Shown here piece after piece: positions 48,406 to 56,461 of a stretch of DNA of 64,000 nt. This stretch comes from Castellaniella hirudinis_A (GTDB lineage: Bacteria > Pseudomonadota > Gammaproteobacteria > Burkholderiales > Burkholderiaceae_B): positions 310,001 to 374,000 of the forward strand of contig NZ_JBLGTV010000001.1 in the NCBI RefSeq assembly GCF_047468865.1, read 5' to 3'. The notes below the pieces were generated by a model that was given only the letters and a program-made list of their open reading frames with translations, was not told where the DNA came from and ran no database searches. The translations under genes and the position numbers were made by a program. The stretch's first letter is position 1. Every line of letters starts with the position of its first letter.

Positions 48406-49251
48406 ATGATTAATGACGCGGCGTCTGTTTCCTATTTTTCCCAGCAGGCCTTGCCCAAGGCGGATGCGGGGGATTTATCGCGGGTGATCGATATCCTGCA
48501 TCGCCGGGCCGGCATCGTGCTGGGCGATCACAAGAAAGACATGGCGGCCCGCACGCTGGGCCTGCGGGCCCAGCATTCGGGGCGCCAGTCGGTGCGCGAC
48601 TATCTCAATTTTCTAGAGCAAAACCCGCAGGCCGAAGAATGGGATCGCTTCATCAGCGCGTTTACCATCAACCATACGGCGTTTTTCCGCGAGGCGCATC
48701 ATTTCAAGATTCTGGCGGATTTCGTCCGCGCGCGCCGCAAGCCCATTTCAGTGTGGTGCTGTGCATCGTCCTCGGGCGAAGAACCCTATACACTGGCCAT
48801 GACGCTGCACGACGCCTGTGGGCAGTCCGACGCGGGCATCTCGGTGCTGGCCACGGACATCGACACCCAGGTGCTGGTGCAGGCGCGCAAGGGGGTCTAT
48901 ACGCTGGACCGGATCAAACCGATTCCGCCGGAATTTCTGCGGCGTTATTTTTTGCGAGGGACAGGGCGCCAGGCTGGGATGGCCATGGTAAAACCCGTGA
49001 TCCGCAATCTGGTCACTTTCGAAGAACTCAACCTGGTGGCGCCCAGTTGGCCGATCAACCAGAAATTCGATGCGATTTTCTGCCGCAACACCATGATCTA
49101 CTTCGATAAACCCACCCAAACCCGGATTCTGGAGCGCTTCGTGCCCTTGCTCAAACCCGGTGGGCTGATGTTTGCGGGCCACTCTGAAAACTTTACTTAT
49201 CTGACAAAATCCCTGCGGCTGCAGGGTCAAACGGTATATACCCTGGCGTGA
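48406..49251 (+). CDS. cheR: Chemotaxis methyltransferase CheR
   Basis: A 281-residue enzyme that methylates receptor glutamates with S-adenosylmethionine. The N-terminal helical domain (about 20-90) is followed by the methyltransferase fold with VWCCASSSGEEPYTLAMTL and DAIFCRNTMIYFDK. It starts 9 bp after the receptor gene. Confidence 0.95.
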   Translation: MINDAASVSYFSQQALPKADAGDLSRVIDILHRRAGIVLGDHKKDMAARTLGLRAQHSGRQSVRDYLNFLEQNPQAEEWDRFISAFTINHTAFFREAHHFKILADFVRARRKPISVWCCASSSGEEPYTLAMTLHDACGQSDAGISVLATDIDTQVLVQARKGVYTLDRIKPIPPEFLRRYFLRGTGRQAGMAMVKPVIRNLVTFEELNLVAPSWPINQKFDAIFCRNTMIYFDKPTQTRILERFVPLLKPGGLMFAGHSENFTYLTKSLRLQGQTVYTLA

Positions 49252-49263
49252 CCGGCAGGGTGG

Positions 49264-50337
49264 ATGGATATGGCTGAAAACAAAAAAATCACTGTGTTGT
49301 GCGTGGACGATTCGGCGCTGGTGCGCAGCCTGATGACGGAAATCATCAACGGGCAACCCGATCTCCAGGTGGTGGCGACGGCCCCGGATCCCCTGATCGC
49401 GCGCGAACTCATCAAGCAACACAATCCCGACGTCCTGACGCTGGACGTTGAAATGCCGCGCATGGATGGCCTGGACTTCCTCGAACGCCTGATGCGCCTG
49501 CGGCCCATGCCGGTCGTCATGGTGTCGTCGCTGACCGAGCGCAATTCCGAGGTCACTTTGCGCGCCCTGGAGCTCGGCGCCGTCGATTTCGTCACCAAGC
49601 CCAAGCTGGGCCTGCGCGACGGGCTGATGGAATACAGCGACATGATCGCCGATAAAATCCGCGCCGCCGCCCACGCCCGCCTGCGCCCCCGGTCCGCGCA
49701 TGCGGGGGATGCCGTGGCCCGTCCACGCCTGGCCGGCAATTTCTCCACCACCGAGAAGCTCATCATGATCGGCTCGTCCACGGGGGGGACGGAAGCCATA
49801 CGCCATGTGCTGGAACCCTTGCCGGCCAACAGCCCCGCCATCATGATTACGCAGCACATGCCGGCGGGCTTTACCAAATCCTTCGTCCAGCGTCTGGACG
49901 GCCTGTGCGCGGTGCACGTGCACGAAGCCGAGGACGGCCAGCGAGTTCTGCCGGGCCACGTCTATCTGGCGCCGGGCGGCGTGGCCCACATGAAGCTCGC
50001 CCGCTCGGGGGCCAATTACGTGGTCAAGCTCGAATACTCCGACCCCGTCAACCGCCACCGGCCTTCGGTGGACGTCCTGTTTCATTCCGCGGCCCAGGTC
50101 GCGGGCAAGAACGCCGTGGGGGTCATCCTGACCGGGATGGGCAAGGACGGCGCCCAGGGGCTGCTGGCCATGCGTCAGGCCGGTGCGCGCACGTTTGCCC
50201 AGGACGAGGCCACGTGCGTGGTGTTCGGCATGCCGCGCGAAGCCCTGCTCATCGGCGCCGCCGAGGAAGCCGTCCCGCTGGACGAAATCAGCGAACGTAT
50301 TTTAAAAAGTGCGGGTGCCTACGGGCATCGTGTCTGA
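49264..50337 (+). CDS. cheB: Chemotaxis methylesterase/deamidase CheB
   Basis: A 357-residue receptor demethylase. The receiver domain (8-125) has acidic residues D15/D16 and phospho-acceptor D61 (LTLDVEMPRMDGL). The catalytic domain contains Ser172 in IGSSTGGTEAI, His198 in TQHMPAGF and an aspartate in GMGKDGAQGL. Phosphorylation by CheA activates it. No cheD gene follows, although many relatives have one between cheR and cheB. Confidence 0.95.
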   Translation: MDMAENKKITVLCVDDSALVRSLMTEIINGQPDLQVVATAPDPLIARELIKQHNPDVLTLDVEMPRMDGLDFLERLMRLRPMPVVMVSSLTERNSEVTLRALELGAVDFVTKPKLGLRDGLMEYSDMIADKIRAAAHARLRPRSAHAGDAVARPRLAGNFSTTEKLIMIGSSTGGTEAIRHVLEPLPANSPAIMITQHMPAGFTKSFVQRLDGLCAVHVHEAEDGQRVLPGHVYLAPGGVAHMKLARSGANYVVKLEYSDPVNRHRPSVDVLFHSAAQVAGKNAVGVILTGMGKDGAQGLLAMRQAGARTFAQDEATCVVFGMPREALLIGAAEEAVPLDEISERILKSAGAYGHRV

Positions 50338-50343
50338 ACCTTT

Positions 50344-50368
50344 GCGGGGGCTGCGCCGCGGCCCCCGC
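50344..50368 (+). other. GC hairpin between cheB and cheY
   Basis: GCGGGGGC (50344-50351) and GCCCCCGC (50361-50368) form a perfect 8-bp stem with a 9-nt loop, 7 bp after the cheB stop. There is no T-run, so it is more likely an mRNA-stability or partial attenuation element than a terminator. Confidence 0.5.
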
Positions 50369-50394
50369 CCGATTTAAAGACTGGAGAACAATCC

Positions 50395-50778
50395 GTGGTT
50401 CAAAAAACCTTGAAAATCCTGGTTGTCGACGACTTCCCGACCATGCGTCGGATCATCAAGAACCTGCTCAAGGACCTGGGGTACGAAAACGTCGACGAAG
50501 CTGAAGACGGCGCCCAGGGCCTGGAGAAACTGCGCAACGGGGGCTTTGAATTCGTCGTGTCCGACTGGAACATGCCCAATATGGATGGCCTGACCATGCT
50601 GCAAAACATCCGCGCGGATCCCGGCTTGTCCGCGTTGCCCGTGCTGATGGTCACCGCCGAGGCCAAAAAGGAAAACATCATCGCGGCGGCCCAGGCCGGG
50701 GCCAGCGGCTATGTGGTCAAACCATTCACGGCAGCCACCCTCGAAGAAAAACTCAACAAAATCTTCGAAAAACTCTAA
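50395..50778 (+). CDS. cheY: Chemotaxis response regulator CheY
   Basis: A 127-residue single-domain receiver. D12, D13 and phospho-acceptor D57 (VVSDWNMPNMDGL) and the lysine in GYVVKPF are all in place. The start is GTG with CTGGAG upstream. Phospho-CheY binds the flagellar switch to reverse rotation. Confidence 0.96.
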   Translation: MVQKTLKILVVDDFPTMRRIIKNLLKDLGYENVDEAEDGAQGLEKLRNGGFEFVVSDWNMPNMDGLTMLQNIRADPGLSALPVLMVTAEAKKENIIAAAQAGASGYVVKPFTAATLEEKLNKIFEKL

Positions 50779-50788
50779 GAGGTGAACC

Positions 50789-51436
50789 ATGGCGGAAGAA
50801 CAATCTCCGGTAAATAATCCCGATCCTCAGATCGCGCCGGTGGATCTCATCCACCGGATTGCCCAGCTGACGCGGTCGCTGCGCGAAAACATGCGCGAAC
50901 TGGGGCTGGACCAGGCCATCAAGGATGCCGCTCATGCCATCCCCGATGCGCGCGACCGGCTGCACTACGTGGCCCAGATGACCGAACAGGCGGCCAACCG
51001 CGTGCTGAACGCCGCCGAAGAAGTCCAGCCCTGGCAGGAATCCATGCAAAACGACGCCAAGGCGCTCGATGCCCGCTGGCAGGACTGGTTCGATCACCCC
51101 GTCGAACTCGATCAGGCGCGCGCCCTGGTGGACGACACCCGGGCCTTCATCAAAAGCGTACCCGAAAAAACCCAGGCATCGCAGAACAACCTGCTCGACA
51201 TCATCATGGCCCAGGATTTCCAGGATCTGACCGGCCAGGTGATCATGCGGATGCTGGGGGTCATCGGGGCCATCGAGTCCGAGCTCGTCCAGGTGCTGAT
51301 CGACAACGTCCCGGCCGAAAAGCGCGAAGAAACCAAGACGCTGCTGAACGGCCCCGTGGTCAACTCCGAAGGCAAGAACGATGTGGTGGCCAATCAGGAT
51401 CAAGTCGACGACCTCCTGGCCAGCCTGGGCTTTTGA
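50789..51436 (+). CDS. cheZ: CheY-phosphate phosphatase CheZ
   Basis: A 215-residue, mainly helical phosphatase. The catalytic segment AQDFQDLTGQVIMRML (about 145-160) contains the glutamine that positions water for CheY-P hydrolysis. The C-terminal VANQDQVDDLLASLGF peptide is the CheY-binding tail of the family. It lies 10 bp after cheY. Confidence 0.95.
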   Translation: MAEEQSPVNNPDPQIAPVDLIHRIAQLTRSLRENMRELGLDQAIKDAAHAIPDARDRLHYVAQMTEQAANRVLNAAEEVQPWQESMQNDAKALDARWQDWFDHPVELDQARALVDDTRAFIKSVPEKTQASQNNLLDIIMAQDFQDLTGQVIMRMLGVIGAIESELVQVLIDNVPAEKREETKTLLNGPVVNSEGKNDVVANQDQVDDLLASLGF

Positions 51437-51541
51437 CTCCGGTTTTCCCCCTAGTGACAAAATGCTTCGCTGCGGTTAAAAGGTAAAGTCAGTACGATTT
51501 CACATCACACTGACAGATGGCCCGCAGGCCACGGGGGGCAC

Positions 51542-53089
51542 ATGGACAAGCGCACACGGTATCTTGGCTTGGGGCGCCTCCTGGGGCAATTGCGCCTGGG
51601 CCGCGCCACGCTGCATGACCGCGCCTGGACACTGAACCCATCGGCCTGGCCCGTGGGGTCGTTCCTGGGGGCGCTGCGCGACCGCATGGTCGTCATGCGC
51701 CAGTCCAGCATCCGCATCGCCATCAATGCCGCCCGGCTGCAGGCCCACACCAAAGAGTGCGAATCCATGGCCCAGCAGCAGGCGGCCGAAGCCGAAAGCC
51801 TGTCCGCCCAGGGCGTGCAGATCGCGGGCCTGTCCCAGCAGACCAGCGATACCGTCAATGGCGCCACCCAGGTCTTTCGCGGCCAGCTGGCCGGCCTGCA
51901 CGCCACGCAGGGCCAGTTGCAAGACCTGCAGCAGCGGGTGGCGCGGGTCACCGAGCGCATGCATGCCTTTTCCCAGGTGGTGACGCAACTCAGCCAACGG
52001 GCCCGCTCGGTCGAAGACACCAGCCGCCTGATCAAGGACATCGCCCTGCAAACCCACTTGCTGGCCCTGAACGCCGGGGTCGAGGCCGCCCGGGCGGGCA
52101 AGGCCGGCCAAGGGTTCGCCGTGGTGGCCAGCGAGGTCGGCAAGCTGGCCGAACGCGTCAATGCGGCCACCGGCGATATCGTCGGCCAAACCGGCGAAAT
52201 CCTGGGCCTGGTCACGGATTCCGAAAAACAAAGCCGCACGATCCACAGCGACATGCAGGCGTCCGATGCCCTGGTGGGCGATTTTGCCGCCCAGTTCGGC
52301 CGCCTGGTTCAAGAGCTCGCCACCATCGGCGGGCAGATGGACGCCGTGGCCGACCAGGTCGGCCAGGTCAATCAGACCAACCAGGACATGAGCGCCTCCA
52401 TCGCCCTGATCGCCGACCACAGCGCCGTCCTGCGCCAGCGCATGCAATCCATGCAAGACCAGGTGCACGGGGTGCGGGACCAGACCGAAAGCCTGCAGGA
52501 AATGCTGGCGGCCTGGCGCACGGGCGGCACCCCCTTCGACGAACTGGACAGCGGCCTGACGCATCTGCGCGACCAATGCGTCGCCTTGCTGCGGCGCAGC
52601 CGGGCCGCGGGCCTGGATATCTTCGATAAACGCTATCAGCAGATTCCGAGCAGCCAGCCGCCGCGCTATCACGTCGCCTACGACCAGAAAATCGACCAGG
52701 CGCTGCAGCAGCTGCTGGATGGCCTGCTGGGGCGGGTGCCGCACGGCTCGTATGCGATCCTCATCGACATCAATGGCTACGCGCCCACGCACAACCGGCA
52801 TTATTCCCAGCCGCCCACCGGCGACCTGGCCCACGACACCGCCCATTGCCGCGACAAACGGCTGTTCGACGACCAGATCAGCCAGGGGGCCATCCGCAAC
52901 CGGGGCGGGGTGCTGTGCCAGACCTACATGCGCGATACGGGTGAAATCATCACCGATCTCTCCATCCCGGTAGAGCTCGATGGCCAGCGCTGGGGGGCCG
53001 TGCGCCTGGGGCTGGATTACCAGCGCTACGAGCAGGCCGCGCGGCCGGCCGCCGCGGGCCTGGGCGTGGCCCGCCTGGCAAGCCCCTGA
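51542..53089 (+). CDS. Soluble chemoreceptor with signalling domain N-terminal and sensor C-terminal
   Basis: A 515-residue protein with no membrane helix or signal peptide. The methyl-accepting signalling hairpin occupies about 95-330, with the tip IKDIALQTHLLALNAGVEAA and RAGKAGQGFAVVASEVGKLAER (the usual QTN is QTH). The last 150 residues form a separate PAS/Cache-like module with IDINGYAPTHNRHYSQPPTG, NxxKR-type RDKRLFDD and TYMRDTGEIITDLSIPVELD, a block found at the C-terminus of other soluble receptors. It probably senses a cytoplasmic cue. It lies between cheZ (105 bp gap) and flhB (94 bp gap). Confidence 0.85.
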   Translation: MDKRTRYLGLGRLLGQLRLGRATLHDRAWTLNPSAWPVGSFLGALRDRMVVMRQSSIRIAINAARLQAHTKECESMAQQQAAEAESLSAQGVQIAGLSQQTSDTVNGATQVFRGQLAGLHATQGQLQDLQQRVARVTERMHAFSQVVTQLSQRARSVEDTSRLIKDIALQTHLLALNAGVEAARAGKAGQGFAVVASEVGKLAERVNAATGDIVGQTGEILGLVTDSEKQSRTIHSDMQASDALVGDFAAQFGRLVQELATIGGQMDAVADQVGQVNQTNQDMSASIALIADHSAVLRQRMQSMQDQVHGVRDQTESLQEMLAAWRTGGTPFDELDSGLTHLRDQCVALLRRSRAAGLDIFDKRYQQIPSSQPPRYHVAYDQKIDQALQQLLDGLLGRVPHGSYAILIDINGYAPTHNRHYSQPPTGDLAHDTAHCRDKRLFDDQISQGAIRNRGGVLCQTYMRDTGEIITDLSIPVELDGQRWGAVRLGLDYQRYEQAARPAAAGLGVARLASP

Positions 53090-53183
53090 ATTATCACGCC
53101 TAAACCGGGTTGATCCGCTATTTTGCGCAGGCCCGATCCCGCTACAATGTAGCCCCACCCATTGTTGCCGGTAATTTGCGTGC

Positions 53184-54347
53184 ATGGCCGAGGATAGCGA
53201 TCTCGAAAAAACAGAACCCGCCTCGCCCCGGCGCCTGGAAAAGGCGCGCGAGGAAGGCCAGGTCGTGCGTTCGCGCGAACTGGGCACGTTCCTGGCCCTG
53301 ATCTGCGGCATCGCCTTGCTGTGGCTGAAAGGGGGGGCCATGTTCCGCACCCTCGAAGGCGTGATCTACAATGGCTTGTCCTTCGATCCCCGCCTGGTGC
53401 GGGATACGCAGGCCATGCTGGACAATGCCGCCAATTCCGCCTGGCAGGGGCTGTTTCTCGTGCTGCCGGTCTTCGCCCTGCTGATGGCGGTGGCGGTGTT
53501 TTCTTCCGTCGCGCTGGGGGGCTTGCTGTTGTCGCCCAAGGCGCTGGAACCCAAGTTCGAGCGCATGAACCCGCTCAAGGGCATGAAGCGCTTCGTGCAG
53601 CTGTCCACCCTGATCGAACTGATCAAAACCCTGGCCAAGGCGGGCCTGATCGGCTTCGTGGCGGTCAAGGTGCTGTCGGCGCACATCGACGAAATGCTGT
53701 CCTTGTCGCACATGGCCCTGTCCGCCGCCCTGGCGCGGGGCCTGGAACTGGTTGCCCTGTGCTGCCTGCTGGTGGCGTCCGCCTTGCTGATCCTGGTGCT
53801 GATCGACGTCCCCTGGCAAATTTACAACCATGCCAAGCAATTGCGTATGTCCAAGGAAGACGTCAAGCAGGAAAACAAGGACAGCGAGGGCGATCCGCAC
53901 ATCAAGGGCCGCATCCGTCAGCAGCAGCGCGACATGGCGCGCCGCCGCATGATGACGGCCGTGCCCGCCGCCGATGTGGTGGTGACCAACCCGACGCATT
54001 ATGCGGTGGCCTTGCGCTACCAGGAAGGGCAGGGCGGGGCCCCCGTGGTGGTGGCCAAGGGGGCCGGCCTGATCGCCGCCCAGATCCGCCAGCTGGCGCA
54101 GGACAACCAGGTCGCCTTGCTGGAAGCCCCGCCCCTGGCGCGCGCCCTGTATCATCACGTGGATCTGGATCATGAAATCCCCGCCGCCCTGTATGCCGCC
54201 GTGGCCGAAGTGCTGGCCTGGGTCTATCAGGTGCGCACGTGGCAGCCCGGCTCGGGTACACTGCCGCAGGCACCCGGCGTTTTACCCGTCCCCTCCGAAC
54301 TCGATCCGCAACACCGCGCTGATGCGGCTCACGTACTCGCTTCATGA
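53184..54347 (+). CDS. flhB: Flagellar export apparatus protein FlhB
   Basis: A 387-residue inner-membrane switch protein with four helices between about 30 and 210. The autocleavage site is the NPTH motif near residue 269 (VVVTNPTHYAVALRY), which drives the change from rod/hook to filament export. The N-terminus (EDSDLEKTEPASPRRLEKAR) is the usual FlhB opening. flhA overlaps its end by 4 bp. Confidence 0.95.
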   Translation: MAEDSDLEKTEPASPRRLEKAREEGQVVRSRELGTFLALICGIALLWLKGGAMFRTLEGVIYNGLSFDPRLVRDTQAMLDNAANSAWQGLFLVLPVFALLMAVAVFSSVALGGLLLSPKALEPKFERMNPLKGMKRFVQLSTLIELIKTLAKAGLIGFVAVKVLSAHIDEMLSLSHMALSAALARGLELVALCCLLVASALLILVLIDVPWQIYNHAKQLRMSKEDVKQENKDSEGDPHIKGRIRQQQRDMARRRMMTAVPAADVVVTNPTHYAVALRYQEGQGGAPVVVAKGAGLIAAQIRQLAQDNQVALLEAPPLARALYHHVDLDHEIPAALYAAVAEVLAWVYQVRTWQPGSGTLPQAPGVLPVPSELDPQHRADAAHVLAS

Positions 54348-56461
54348 ACAGCTTCCTGGATTTCCTTAAAACACAAGGCTTCGGCCATGCCCGCCTGATG
54401 GCGGGGCCCGTCCTGATCATCATGGTGCTGGCCATGATGGTGCTGCCGTTGCCGCCGTTCATCCTGGATTTGCTGTTCACGTTCAATATCTCCCTGTCCA
54501 TCATGATCCTGCTGGTGGCCATGTTCACCCGCAAGCCGCTGGATTTCGCCGCATTCCCTTCGGTGCTGCTGTTCGCCACCCTGTTGCGCCTGTCGCTCAA
54601 CGTGGCCTCCACCCGGGTGGTGCTGATGCACGGCCACAAAGGCCCGGCCGCCGCGGGTCAGGTGATCGAGTCCTTCGGCCACTTTCTGGTGGGCGGCAAC
54701 TTCGCCGTGGGGATCGTCGTCTTCGTCATCCTGGTGATCATCAATTTCATCGTCATCACCAAGGGCGCGGGCCGCATCGCCGAAGTCGGCGCGCGCTTCA
54801 CCCTGGACGCCATGCCGGGCAAGCAGATGGCCATCGACGCCGATCTCAACGCGGGCCTGATTGGCGAGGACGAAGCCCGCAAGCGCCGGGCCGAAGTCTC
54901 CCAGGAAGCCGAGTTCTACGGGGCCATGGACGGGGCCAGCAAGTTCGTGCGCGGCGATGCGGTGGCCGGCCTCTTGATCATGGTCATCAATATCCTGGGG
55001 GGGCTGGTGATCGGGGTGGTTCAGCACGATATGACCTTTGCCGACGCGGGCAACGTCTACACCCTGCTGACCATCGGCGACGGGCTGGTGGCCCAGATCC
55101 CGGCGCTGGTGATTTCAACGGCGGCGGGCGTGGTGGTGTCGCGCGTGGCGACCGACCAGGATATCGGCCAGCAGATGATGGGGCAGCTGTTCTCCAACCC
55201 CAACGTGCTGTTCATCACGGCCGGCATCCTGGCCTTGATGGGGCTGATCCCCAATATGCCGCATATTGCCTTCTTGTCCCTGGCCGCCATCATCGGCGGC
55301 GGCGGCTGGATGCTGTACCAGCGCCAGCAGGAGGATCTGGCCACGGCGGCCAGCCAGCCCGACCAGGAACAGGTCGCCGCCGTGGCGGCGGCCTCCGAGG
55401 CCAGCTGGGACGATGTCTCGCCGGTCGATCCTCTCGGTCTGGAAGTCGGCTACCGCCTGATCTCCCTGGTGGATCACCAGCAAAGCGGCGAACTGCTGCA
55501 CCGCATCCGCAGCCTGCGCAAGAAATTCGCCCAGGAAATGGGCTTTTTGCCGCCGGTGGTGCATATCCGCGATAACCTCGAAATCAAGCCCACGGATTAC
55601 CGCATCCTGTTGTTCGGGGTCGAGATCGGCAAAGGCGTGTCGCAGACCGGCCAATGGCTGGCCATTGATCCCGGCGGCGTCACCAGCCCGGTGCAGGGCA
55701 CGCCCACCAAAGACCCCGCCTTCGGCCTGCCGGCGGTCTGGATCGACGCGTCGATGCGCGAACAGGCACAGATTTCCGGCTACACCGTGGTGGATGCCGC
55801 CACCGTGGTGGCCACCCACCTGAACCATCTGATGCACCGCTACGGGGCCAAGCTGCTGGGCCGCCAGGAAACCCAGCAGTTGCTGGATCACATCGGCCGC
55901 GAAGTGCCCAAGCTGGTCGAAGATCTCATCCCCAAGACCATCACCTTGCCGCAGCTGCAAAACCTCCTGCGCAGCTTGCTGGACGAAGACGTGCCCATCC
56001 GCGACATGCGCACCATTCTCGAAGTCATCACCGAGCACGCGCCGCGTCTGGCGGGGCTCAACCCGGCGGGGACGGGGCCCAATCTGGACGAACTCCTGGC
56101 CCAGGTGCGGGTCGGCCTGGGGCGCGCCATCGTGCAGCACTGGTTCTCGGGGGACGAAGAACTGCGCGTCATCGGCCTGGATGCCCGCCTCGAACGCGTC
56201 CTGATGCAGGCATTGGGCAGCAGCGGGGCGCTGGAGCCCGGCCTGGCCGAAAACCTGCTGACCGAAACCCAGCGCCTGGTGCAGGAACAAGAAGATCGCG
56301 GGGACGCCCCCGTGCTGGTGGTGCCGCCCGTGCTGCGGGCGTCGCTGTCGCGCTTCCTGCGCCACCATCTGCCGCACATGGCGGTGCTTTCCAGCGCCGA
56401 AATCCCTGAAGAACGCATGATCCGAGTCACTGCGGTGATCGGCGGGAGCCCAGCACAATGA
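54344..56461 (+). CDS. flhA: Flagellar export gate protein FlhA
   Basis: A 705-residue export-gate subunit. Eight membrane helices lie in the first 320 residues, including the highly conserved FAAFPSVLLFATLLRLSLNV, GGNFAVGIVVFVILVIINF and MDGASKFVRGDA. The cytoplasmic domain (about 340-700) docks chaperone-substrate complexes. It overlaps flhB and flhF by 4 bp each, which suggests coupled translation. Confidence 0.96.
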   Translation: MNSFLDFLKTQGFGHARLMAGPVLIIMVLAMMVLPLPPFILDLLFTFNISLSIMILLVAMFTRKPLDFAAFPSVLLFATLLRLSLNVASTRVVLMHGHKGPAAAGQVIESFGHFLVGGNFAVGIVVFVILVIINFIVITKGAGRIAEVGARFTLDAMPGKQMAIDADLNAGLIGEDEARKRRAEVSQEAEFYGAMDGASKFVRGDAVAGLLIMVINILGGLVIGVVQHDMTFADAGNVYTLLTIGDGLVAQIPALVISTAAGVVVSRVATDQDIGQQMMGQLFSNPNVLFITAGILALMGLIPNMPHIAFLSLAAIIGGGGWMLYQRQQEDLATAASQPDQEQVAAVAAASEASWDDVSPVDPLGLEVGYRLISLVDHQQSGELLHRIRSLRKKFAQEMGFLPPVVHIRDNLEIKPTDYRILLFGVEIGKGVSQTGQWLAIDPGGVTSPVQGTPTKDPAFGLPAVWIDASMREQAQISGYTVVDAATVVATHLNHLMHRYGAKLLGRQETQQLLDHIGREVPKLVEDLIPKTITLPQLQNLLRSLLDEDVPIRDMRTILEVITEHAPRLAGLNPAGTGPNLDELLAQVRVGLGRAIVQHWFSGDEELRVIGLDARLERVLMQALGSSGALEPGLAENLLTETQRLVQEQEDRGDAPVLVVPPVLRASLSRFLRHHLPHMAVLSSAEIPEERMIRVTAVIGGSPAQ

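Noticed and set aside
51437..51541. Sigma-28 promoter ahead of the soluble chemoreceptor
   Set aside because: TAAAG is present near 51484, but no GCCGATAA-like -10 follows at the right distance.
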